The notes under the pieces were generated by a model. The model was not told the DNA's origin, did not search any database, and saw only the letters and a program-made list of their open reading frames with translations. DNA of 7,576 bases from Lentimicrobium sp. (GTDB lineage Bacteria; Bacteroidota; Bacteroidia; Flavobacteriales; Flavobacteriaceae), in NCBI GenBank assembly GCA_022758945.1, contig JAEMQE010000058.1, positions 1-7,576 on the forward strand, in the 5' to 3' direction. A program made the translations under genes and the position numbers. Shown piece by piece: positions 1-5,360 of the stretch (its first letter is position 1; every line of letters starts with the position of its first letter).

Positions 1-1
1 T

Positions 2-121
2 GAAATAAAACACACCGCTCACAATCGGGATGGTTTTGCCATTGGTGCTGTTATTGCTGCTGAATGGATTGTGGGAAAACATGGTATTTTCACTATGAAA
101 GATGTATTAAATTTAAAATAA
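2..121 (+). CDS. dapB: 4-hydroxy-tetrahydrodipicolinate reductase, C-terminal end (partial)
   Basis: This is the last 39 codons of a gene that begins before the window, ending at TAA 119-121. DapB reduces 4-hydroxy-tetrahydrodipicolinate with NAD(P)H in the cytoplasm, on the path to meso-diaminopimelate and lysine. The visible tail contains HNRDGFAIGAVIAAEW followed by GKHGIFTMKDVLNL. This matches the conserved end of the family, which in E. coli has a Phe-Ala-x-Gly-Ala-Val segment and finishes with an aromatic-x-Met-x-Asp-Val-Leu motif. The substrate and cofactor motifs lie upstream and cannot be inspected. The gene runs in the same direction as lepB, 70 bp downstream, and could be cotranscribed with it. 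The identification rests on a short but distinctive tail. Confidence 0.85.
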   Translation, partial: EIKHTAHNRDGFAIGAVIAAEWIVGKHGIFTMKDVLNLK

Positions 122-191
122 ACTTGTTTCAGGTTTAAGGTGAAATTTCAATTGGAACAACCTTAAACTTCAAACTTTAAACAAAATAATT
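122..191. repeat. Imperfect heptamer-period inverted repeat between dapB and lepB
   Basis: The 70-bp gap is largely made of 7-bp-period sequence. On the left are GTTTCAG (126-132) and GTTTAAG (133-139). On the right are AAACTTC (165-171), AAACTTT (172-178) and AAACAAA (179-185). The segments 131-141 and 160-170 can pair as an 11-bp stem with one G-T pair, around an 18-nt loop that contains the palindrome TGAAATTTCA (141-150). The right arm, 159-182, matches the right arm of the repeat at 3592-3615 at 19 of 24 positions, so the two look like members of one family. No T-tract follows the stem, so an intrinsic terminator is unlikely. I see no Bacteroidota -7 box and no strong ribosome binding site before lepB. 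Confidence 0.6.
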
Positions 192-1745
192 ATGACACTA
201 TATCAATGGTTTGTATTTTTCTTAATAGTACAAGTAATTCACTTTTTAGGAACTTGGAAATTATATGAAGCAGCTGGCAGAAAACGCTGGGAAGCAGCAA
301 TTCCTGTATATAATGCTATCGTTTTGATGAAAATTATTGGTCGCCCAACTTGGTGGACATTGTTGCTTTTCATCCCAATCATTAACTTGATTATGTTTCC
401 TGTTATTTGGGTAGAAACTTTAAGAAGTTTCGGAAAACGTTCCAGTTTAGACACTTTTTTAGGAATCGCCACCTTTGGTTTATACATTTATTATATTAAT
501 TATACCCAGCAGTTAAATTACGTAACGGACAGAAGTTTGAATCCCGATAACAAAACTGCTGACACTATAAGTTCTTTGCTTTTTGCCGTTGTAGTCGCTA
601 CTATTGTGCATACTTATTTCCTTCAACCCTACACCATTCCTACTTCTTCGCTGGAAAAATCATTATTAGTAGGTGACTTTTTATTCGTGAGTAAAATAAA
701 TTACGGCGCCAGAGTTCCTATGACAACGGTTGCTTTGCCAATGGTGCACGACACAATTCCATTGCTCAAAAGAAAATCATATCTAAGTTGGCCTCAATTG
801 CCTTATTTTAGATTGCCTGGATTCCAAAAAATTAAAAATTGCGACATCGTAGTTTTCAACTGGCCTGTTGATACCGTTTACTTTTTTAGAGACCCATCAG
901 GAAGACACATTGATAAACCAATCGACAAGAAATCGAATTATGTAAAACGTTGCGTTGGGATTCCAGGTGATAGTTTGTCTATAAAAGACGGAATTGTCTA
1001 TATCAATGGTAAAATTTTGGCTTTGCCAGAAAGAGCAAAACCTCAATATTCGTACAAAATTGCTATAGACGGAAAAACACCAATTGATTTTGAATATTTA
1101 TTCAAAGATTTGGATGTAACCGATGGAGCAGGTTTTACAAGTGATAAAAGAGACACATTATACGTAACTGCGCTGCCTGAAACTAGTGTTGAAAGATTGA
1201 AAAATGTTCCTGGAATAACCTCTGTAACCAGAATTATTTCAAAAGGGGTTGAAGACGGAATTTTTCCACATATCCACAAATGGAATCGTGACAATTTTGG
1301 CCCAATATACATTCCTCAAGCTGGAAAATCGGTAGCAATAAACTTTATGACTTTGCCTTTTTATAGCCGAATAATTACCGAATACGAAAAGAACAAGCTG
1401 GAAGTTAAAGGTAGCGATATTTATATCAATGGAATAAAAACAAACACCTATACCTTCAAACAAGATTATTATTGGATGATGGGAGACAATCGTCACAACT
1501 CAGAAGATAGCCGTTATTGGGGTTATGTTCCTGCGGATCACATCGTAGGAAAACCAGTATTCATCTGGATGAGTTGGGATACCAATGGCAAAGGATTAGG
1601 TAAAATTCGTTGGGAACGTCTATTCACAACCGTTGGCGGAGATGGTCAGCCACAATCGTATTTTAAATTTTTTCTGATTGCTTTAGCTGCCTTTTTTGTG
1701 GGTGAGTATTTTTGGAAAAAAAGAAAAAGCCCCCCAACCCCCTAA
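192..1745 (+). CDS. lepB: Signal peptidase I with N-terminal DUF5684-like membrane domain
   Basis: This is a 517-residue membrane serine protease that removes signal peptides from exported proteins on the outer face of the inner membrane. Residues 1-115 resemble the DUF5684 domain, with Tyr-Glu-Ala-Ala-Gly and IPVYN (37-41), and contain about three hydrophobic segments. A further hydrophobic anchor spans about 124-144. Peptidase S26 motifs follow. The Ser box is PTSSLEKSLLVGDF, with Ser153 aligning to the catalytic Ser. The Lys box is YVKRCVGIPGD, with Lys252 as the general base. The last box is MMGDNRHNSEDSRYWG (429-444). About 100 residues (270-375) separate the Lys box from the last box, a longer insert than in minimal S26 enzymes. 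A C-terminal hydrophobic segment (490-506) is followed by basic residues. At 517 residues it is far longer than E. coli LepB (about 324). The final SPPTP and the stop codon are encoded by the GC-rich repeat at 1728-1754. The ATG at 192 starts directly on the first membrane segment. Confidence 0.95.
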   Translation: MTLYQWFVFFLIVQVIHFLGTWKLYEAAGRKRWEAAIPVYNAIVLMKIIGRPTWWTLLLFIPIINLIMFPVIWVETLRSFGKRSSLDTFLGIATFGLYIYYINYTQQLNYVTDRSLNPDNKTADTISSLLFAVVVATIVHTYFLQPYTIPTSSLEKSLLVGDFLFVSKINYGARVPMTTVALPMVHDTIPLLKRKSYLSWPQLPYFRLPGFQKIKNCDIVVFNWPVDTVYFFRDPSGRHIDKPIDKKSNYVKRCVGIPGDSLSIKDGIVYINGKILALPERAKPQYSYKIAIDGKTPIDFEYLFKDLDVTDGAGFTSDKRDTLYVTALPETSVERLKNVPGITSVTRIISKGVEDGIFPHIHKWNRDNFGPIYIPQAGKSVAINFMTLPFYSRIITEYEKNKLEVKGSDIYINGIKTNTYTFKQDYYWMMGDNRHNSEDSRYWGYVPADHIVGKPVFIWMSWDTNGKGLGKIRWERLFTTVGGDGQPQSYFKFFLIALAAFFVGEYFWKKRKSPPTP

Positions 1746-1754
1746 GGGGGAGCT
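1728..1754 (+). repeat. GC-rich 27-bp palindromic element, copy A, over the lepB stop codon
   Basis: The 27-bp element starts AGCCCCCCAA and ends GGGGGAGCT. It can fold locally as CCCCC-TAA-GGGGG (1738-1750), and the loop TAA is the lepB stop codon. Its sequence matches the reverse complement of the element at 1849-1875 at 24 of 27 positions. It stands out sharply from the AT-rich surroundings. Similar C-run/G-run elements occur repeatedly between genes in flavobacterial genomes as far as I recall; copy number in this genome was not checked. It may add stability to the lepB 3' end, but no T-tract follows. Confidence 0.75.
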
Positions 1755-1788
1755 TTAGCATTTGATGGCAAACCTCTATCAAGTTAAA

Positions 1789-1827
1789 ATGAAAAATATG
1801 TCAATTTTAGAAATGAAAATAAAATGA
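1789..1827 (+). other. Possible 12-codon leader ORF overlapping the wbqC start
   Basis: An ATG at 1789 opens a 12-codon frame, MKNMSILEMKIK, whose TGA stop (1825-1827) overlaps the wbqC ATG (1824-1826) in an ATGA junction. It contains further in-frame ATGs at 1798 and 1813. The ATGA arrangement would allow translational coupling. It could instead be the relic of an older wbqC 5' end displaced by the GC-rich element, or chance in AT-rich DNA. No Shine-Dalgarno sequence or known peptide supports it, so it is recorded as a possibility only. Confidence 0.2.
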
Positions 1828-2492
1828 CCCATTCCAATACTTTCGAGGAGTTCCCCCTTCGGGGGTTAGGGGGCTTATTTCACCCTACCTATTTTCCTTC
1901 GATTAGTCATTATGTTGCAATGGCTCAATCGGAAAAAATTGTGTTTGAAATGGAGGATAATTTCCAAAAACAAACCAATCGTAACCGAACTTATATTTAC
2001 AGCCCAAACGGAATTCAGTTGCTGAATATTCCCGTAAAGCATTCCAAACAAATACATCAAAAAACGAAAGATATCAAAATCGAAACTGATTTTGACTGGC
2101 AAAAACAACATTTCAAATCATTGGAAGCAGCTTACAGAAGTTCTCCGTTTTTTGAATATTTTGAAGATGACATTCGTCCTATTTTCGAAAAAAAACACGA
2201 TTTCTTGATGGATTTGAACTTTGAAACGATGCATTTTGTTTCTAAATGTTTGCGAATGAAATTCGAATATAAAACCACAACCGAATATTTTCACGATCTA
2301 GATTCAAATACAATTTTGGATTATAGAATTTTGACAGATGGAAAAAAAGACGGTTCCAAATTTGAACCATACACTCAGGTCTTTGGCGATAAATACGGAT
2401 TTTTGAATAATTTGAGTGTTCTTGATTTGATATTTAACGAAGGGAAATACGCTTTGGATTATTTGAAAAATCAAAAATTAATTCTAAAATAA
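1824..2492 (+). CDS. WbqC-like family protein
   Basis: This is a 222-residue soluble protein of the WbqC-like family (PF08889). Family members often sit near polysaccharide or glycan genes, but no reaction is firmly assigned. The conserved N-terminal motif His-Pro-Thr-Tyr-Phe-Pro-Ser (residues 20-26) is present. It is followed by Glu-Met-Glu-Asp-Asn-Phe-Gln-Lys-Gln-Thr and an Asn-Arg-Thr-Tyr-Ile segment, then TDFDWQKQHFKSLEAAYRSS and FFEYFEDDI, all typical of the family. I see no signal peptide or membrane segment. The ATG at 1824 is preferred because the next in-frame Met (residue 33) would remove the His-Pro-Thr-Tyr-Phe-Pro motif. Residues 9-18, EFPLRGLGGL, are translated from the GC-rich element at 1849-1875 and are probably not ancestral. 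The gene ends 9 bp from the convergent EEP gene. Function is uncertain; family assignment is fairly secure. Confidence 0.85.
   Translation: MTHSNTFEEFPLRGLGGLFHPTYFPSISHYVAMAQSEKIVFEMEDNFQKQTNRNRTYIYSPNGIQLLNIPVKHSKQIHQKTKDIKIETDFDWQKQHFKSLEAAYRSSPFFEYFEDDIRPIFEKKHDFLMDLNFETMHFVSKCLRMKFEYKTTTEYFHDLDSNTILDYRILTDGKKDGSKFEPYTQVFGDKYGFLNNLSVLDLIFNEGKYALDYLKNQKLILK
1849..1875 (-). repeat. GC-rich 27-bp palindromic element, copy B, inside the wbqC 5' coding region
   Basis: This is the inverted partner of the element at 1728-1754, with 24 of 27 positions identical after reverse complementing. On the + strand it contains CCCCC-TTC-GGGGG (1853-1865), which can also form a hairpin closed by a stable C(UUCG)G tetraloop in RNA. 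It is translated in frame as part of codons 9-18 of the WbqC-like protein. Paired with copy A in a lepB-wbqC transcript, it would form a stem of about 24 Watson-Crick pairs, one G-U pair and two mismatches. That stem would leave the wbqC start codon in a 94-nt loop (1755-1848). Confidence 0.75.
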
Positions 2493-2501
2493 AGCAGCAA
2501 G

Positions 2502-3548
2502 TTATTCCATTGACAATTTTGCCATAATTGGATAATGATCAGAGTTTTCGAAATCAGAAAAACTTTCAAACCGCTTGACCGTCATTTTTTCGTCAGCAAA
2601 AATATAATCGATTCTGGCTGGATAATATCGGAATTTATAAGTCGCTCCAAAACCTTTTCCTGATTCTTCAAAACTGTCTTTTAATTTTCCTTTTATAATT
2701 CGATAAACATAAGAAAACGCACTGTTATTCATATCTCCACAAATAATTATAGGATATGGGCAGTCTTTTTTATGTTCCTTAATCATCTCGGCTTGTTGCT
2801 GTTGTTGTTTAAAAGCTTTACTTATTCTATAAAAAAGCCGTTGTGATTTCCCTTGATCGATGGCTTCAATATTATCATTTATTTCAGTAACATCGGGTGA
2901 AATCTTTATGGATTGAAGGTGCATATTATAGACTCTAATTATATCTTTTCCCTTTTTGATATCTGCAAAAACGACATTGTTATTGGAATTTTCAAAAACA
3001 ATATTCCCTTGATTTATAATGGGAAATTTAGAAAAAATAGCCTGTCCAGTTTTAATTTTATTTCCTTGCATTAAAATGTATCGATGACGATACACTTTCA
3101 AATCAATATTGGCAGAATTTGAATATTCCTGTATGCACAATATATCAGGGTTTATGTCATTGATAAAAGTCAAAATTTGTGAAGGAACATCGTCCCTGTC
3201 TAACCATTTGAACACATTCAGCAAACGAACGTTATAACTCATTACCGTAAAATCTTTCTCGTTTTCGGGATACTCCTTTGCCGAAAATTTATAGAATTTA
3301 TTGATAAAAGTAATCCCCATTAAAAGCACCAAACCAGACAAAATCATTCGTTTCTTGAACTGAAATCCCCAATACAGGAAAAATAACCCGTTCAAAATAA
3401 AAAACAAGGGCATAAACAAAGTAAGCACGGATAAAAGCGGAAAAAGTTTAGGTGCCAAAAAAGGTAAAACATAAGCAACAAAAGTCGATACAGTAAGCAC
3501 TATATTCAAAAAAAACATCACTTTATTAAACCAAGAAAGGTTTTTCAT
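2502..3548 (-). CDS. Membrane-anchored endonuclease/exonuclease/phosphatase (EEP) family protein
   Basis: This is a 348-residue protein. About three hydrophobic segments fill residues 8-85 and are followed by an EEP-fold domain, about 98-347. EEP signatures are visible: the Asn of SYNVR (Asn106), the Glu of CIQEY (Glu141), a His in NMHLQS (His210), GDMNN (Asp272, Asn274), RIDYIF (Asp314) and the terminal SDHYP (Asp337-His338). All expected metal-binding and catalytic residues seem present, so it is probably active as a phosphodiesterase or phosphatase on an unknown substrate. By the positive-inside rule the domain could face either side; topology is not resolved here. The ATG at 3548 is chosen because the only upstream in-frame alternative is a TTG at 3563 that lies inside the intergenic repeat. 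A short run of five Gln (residues 248-252) is encoded by CAA/CAG codons. It lies last in the mutL-rhomboid gene set, after the large inverted repeat. Confidence 0.88.
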   Translation of the reverse strand: MKNLSWFNKVMFFLNIVLTVSTFVAYVLPFLAPKLFPLLSVLTLFMPLFFILNGLFFLYWGFQFKKRMILSGLVLLMGITFINKFYKFSAKEYPENEKDFTVMSYNVRLLNVFKWLDRDDVPSQILTFINDINPDILCIQEYSNSANIDLKVYRHRYILMQGNKIKTGQAIFSKFPIINQGNIVFENSNNNVVFADIKKGKDIIRVYNMHLQSIKISPDVTEINDNIEAIDQGKSQRLFYRISKAFKQQQQQAEMIKEHKKDCPYPIIICGDMNNSAFSYVYRIIKGKLKDSFEESGKGFGATYKFRYYPARIDYIFADEKMTVKRFESFSDFENSDHYPIMAKLSME

Positions 3549-3556
3549 TTTTATTA

Positions 3557-3615
3557 GTTTCAAGTTTCAAGTTTCAGGTTTCAAGTTGCTCAACTTGAAA
3601 CCTGAAACTTGAAAC
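3557..3615. repeat. Perfect 25-bp inverted repeat built from GTTTCAA heptamers
   Basis: The left side has four heptamers: GTTTCAA (3557-3563), GTTTCAA (3564-3570), GTTTCAG (3571-3577) and GTTTCAA (3578-3584). The right side has their complements: TTGAAAC (3595-3601), CTGAAAC (3602-3608) and TTGAAAC (3609-3615). Positions 3564-3588 and 3591-3615 are perfect reverse complements around a 2-nt centre (3589-3590), so a folded loop would be about 4 nt. The element fills the gap between the rhomboid stop (3620) and the EEP start (3548). A minus-strand transcript would fold it into a very stable hairpin starting about 4 nt after the rhomboid stop, but no T-tract follows. It may act as an attenuator or an mRNA 3'-end stabiliser rather than a classical terminator. 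Confidence 0.9.
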
Positions 3616-3619
3616 AAAA

Positions 3620-4486
3620 TTATTTTCCAGCTTTAAACAAAAATTCTTTTTCTTCTTTTGTCAGACAATCATATCCTGAACGACTTATTTTATCCAGAAT
3701 TTCATCAATTTGCTGTTGCGTTTTGTCTTTGGTTATAATTTTTGAAGTAGGTTTTGCCACTGGCTTTTTATAATTTTTGTGTACCTTTTTGAATGGTGTG
3801 GAAGGGGATTTCTGAAACAAATTAACAAAAAAATCCAATAGGTTTGAAACTATTTTACTCAAATCAGTTCCGTTTTGCAATAATTTAATAAAAACAAACC
3901 CAAAAAAAGCGCCTGCCAAATGAGCTATGTGTCCTCCAGTGTTCTCTATACGAATTTGCATCAGGTCAATAACAAGAATAACAAGTGTAATGTGCCAAAG
4001 CTTCACATTACCAATGAGCAACAACCGCACATTCATCAATGGTTGATAGGTTGTTGTAGCCACTAAAATCGCCATAATTGCTGCCGATGCACCAACAATG
4101 GAAGCACTAAAATTCAAAAAATAATAACCTAAAACAAACGCAATTCCTGCAAATATTGCACTTAGAACATACAAACCCAGCAATTGTTTTTGGGAGAAAA
4201 AAGTAAGAAATAAAGTGCTTGCAAAATTCAAGACAATCATATTGAAAAATATATGACTAAATCCATCGTGAAAAAAAGCATACGTAAGCAAGGTCCAAGG
4301 TCTTGTAATAAAAATCGATGGTTCAGAAGATAATGCAATCCAATTTGGAAAATTAAAAGCTCCAACATTAAATTGGTAAAAAAATAACAATGAAACCAGA
4401 AAGCAAGCTACATTCCAATAGATTAACCTTTGGGCTATTCCACCAAATTTATATTGCATTTTCAAGTCATCTATAATACTAGCCAT
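3620..4486 (-). CDS. Rhomboid family intramembrane serine protease with DUF6576-like tail
   Basis: This is a 288-residue polytopic membrane protein of the rhomboid family. It has about six hydrophobic segments between residues 20 and 205. The family landmarks are HIFFN (His78, Asn82, matching the oxyanion-site His and Asn of GlpG), Gly-Ala-Ser-Ala with Ser134 as nucleophile, and GGHIAHLAGAFFG with His189 as the catalytic His. The usual GxSG motif reads GASA here: the Gly after the Ser is Ala. Both catalytic dyad residues remain, so activity is likely but not certain. A basic linker (about 225-255) leads to a C-terminal motif, about 256-288, rich in QQQIDEILDKI and LTKEEKEFLF. I recognise this as the DUF6576-like tail found on Bacteroidota rhomboids. 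Substrates are unknown. The gene lies 61 bp after the other rhomboid gene and before the EEP gene. Confidence 0.9.
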   Translation of the reverse strand: MASIIDDLKMQYKFGGIAQRLIYWNVACFLVSLLFFYQFNVGAFNFPNWIALSSEPSIFITRPWTLLTYAFFHDGFSHIFFNMIVLNFASTLFLTFFSQKQLLGLYVLSAIFAGIAFVLGYYFLNFSASIVGASAAIMAILVATTTYQPLMNVRLLLIGNVKLWHITLVILVIDLMQIRIENTGGHIAHLAGAFFGFVFIKLLQNGTDLSKIVSNLLDFFVNLFQKSPSTPFKKVHKNYKKPVAKPTSKIITKDKTQQQIDEILDKISRSGYDCLTKEEKEFLFKAGK

Positions 4487-4548
4487 TTTAGATTTAAGAG
4501 TTTAGATTTTAGAGCAGCAACTGCAACCTGCCGACTGCATTCTGATTT
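4487..4548. repeat. Two adjoining heptamer-period repeats between the rhomboid genes
   Basis: The 61-bp gap is almost wholly repetitive. Positions 4487-4500 and 4501-4514 are a 14-bp tandem duplication with one mismatch. Each copy consists of two related heptamers: TTTAGAT at 4487 and TTAAGAG at 4494, then TTTAGAT at 4501 and TTTAGAG at 4508. From 4521 a different heptamer series follows: CTGCAAC (4521), CTGCCGA (4528), CTGCATT (4535) and CTGATTT (4542, its last base within the stop codon of the next gene). No Bacteroidota -7 box is visible, so the downstream rhomboid is probably read from an upstream promoter. Confidence 0.7.
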
Positions 4549-5360
4549 TAATTCCAACGATTCCTGTTAAACTGGTTTTTCTTCCAAAACCACATCATTA
4601 TAAAACCAGTTAATGCTCCACCAACGTGAGCAAAATGAGCTATTCCTGTACTTCCTGCACCAAAAATAGATTGTCCATTGAATCCTAAAAACAAATCGAT
4701 TGCCAATATTCCCGGTACAAAATACTTCGCTTTAATTGGAATAGGAATAAAAAGTAAAGCCAACTCCGCATTTGGGAACATAAAAGCAAAAGCCGCCAAT
4801 AATCCATAAATAGCTCCAGAAGCCCCTATAACAGTCCCTTTTGAAATCATAGACGCTTCTCCAATAGCGTTAAATTGTTGCTGAGTACAATGAACTCTTT
4901 CTAAAAGAGTATTGATTTCACCTGCCATCATTTTACCTTTTTCATCAAAAAGTGAGCTGTAATCTGCATTTAATAATTGATGCAATTCTGAAGTTGACAA
5001 ATTCAAATTTGCCACTTGCGACAACAAAGAATGAATCTCTATATAATTGACTGCCGTATGCAACAAAGCAGCTCCCAATCCACAGGAAATATAGAAAAAT
5101 AAGAATTTTTTTCCACCCCAAAAATGTTCTAATGCGCTTCCAAAGGAATACAACGCAAACATATTGAATAATATATGCGACACATTAGGAAATGGAGCGT
5201 GCATAAACATATGTGTAATGAGTTGCCAAATTCTAAAACCATCGTTTTCAGGATAATAAAGCGCAAATAAATCGTAAGATACTGGCACAAAATAGGAACC
5301 AATAAAAAAGAGAATGTTAATTATTAAAAGTTGCTTTACAACTGGTGTGATATTCATCAT
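4548..5360 (-). CDS. Rhomboid family intramembrane serine protease
   Basis: This is a 270-residue polytopic membrane protein that should cleave transmembrane substrates within the membrane. Conserved rhomboid features are HILFN (His62, Asn66), the canonical GASGAIYG with Ser181 as nucleophile, and IAHFAHVGGALTG with His245 as catalytic His. An insert of about 65 polar residues (110-175) lies between the early membrane segments and the GASG segment; it is probably a loop outside the membrane. The C-terminus is short and basic, without the tail seen on the neighbouring rhomboid. The gene overlaps the mutL stop: ATG at 5360-5358 and TGA at 5359-5357 form ATGA, which suggests translational coupling. 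A second ATG directly follows (5357), so the exact start may be one codon later. Its substrate is unknown. Confidence 0.92.
   Translation of the reverse strand: MMNITPVVKQLLIINILFFIGSYFVPVSYDLFALYYPENDGFRIWQLITHMFMHAPFPNVSHILFNMFALYSFGSALEHFWGGKKFLFFYISCGLGAALLHTAVNYIEIHSLLSQVANLNLSTSELHQLLNADYSSLFDEKGKMMAGEINTLLERVHCTQQQFNAIGEASMISKGTVIGASGAIYGLLAAFAFMFPNAELALLFIPIPIKAKYFVPGILAIDLFLGFNGQSIFGAGSTGIAHFAHVGGALTGFIMMWFWKKNQFNRNRWN

Noticed and set aside
131..170. Hairpin as an intrinsic terminator of dapB
   Set aside because: The stem is AT-rich with an 18-nt loop and is not followed by a T-tract; read-through into lepB is more likely.
239..1496. Minus-strand open frames inside lepB (239-487, 1043-1312, 1239-1496)
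   Set aside because: They lie opposite a well-supported gene, show no recognisable domains and overlap one another.
1756..1764. TAGCATTTG as a promoter -7 box for wbqC
   Set aside because: It has three bases, not two, between TA and TTTG and no matching upstream element at the expected distance.
2795..2812. Poly-glutamine run in the EEP protein as an unstable trinucleotide repeat
   Set aside because: Only five Gln with mixed CAA/CAG codons; too short to suggest instability.
3549..3563. TTG start at 3563 giving five more residues to the EEP protein
   Set aside because: The codon lies within the GTTTCAA heptamer array, and the ATG at 3548 leads directly into the first membrane segment.
3557..3615. 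CRISPR-like repeats
   Set aside because: The units are 7 bp, contiguous or inverted, with no unique spacers and no cas genes nearby.
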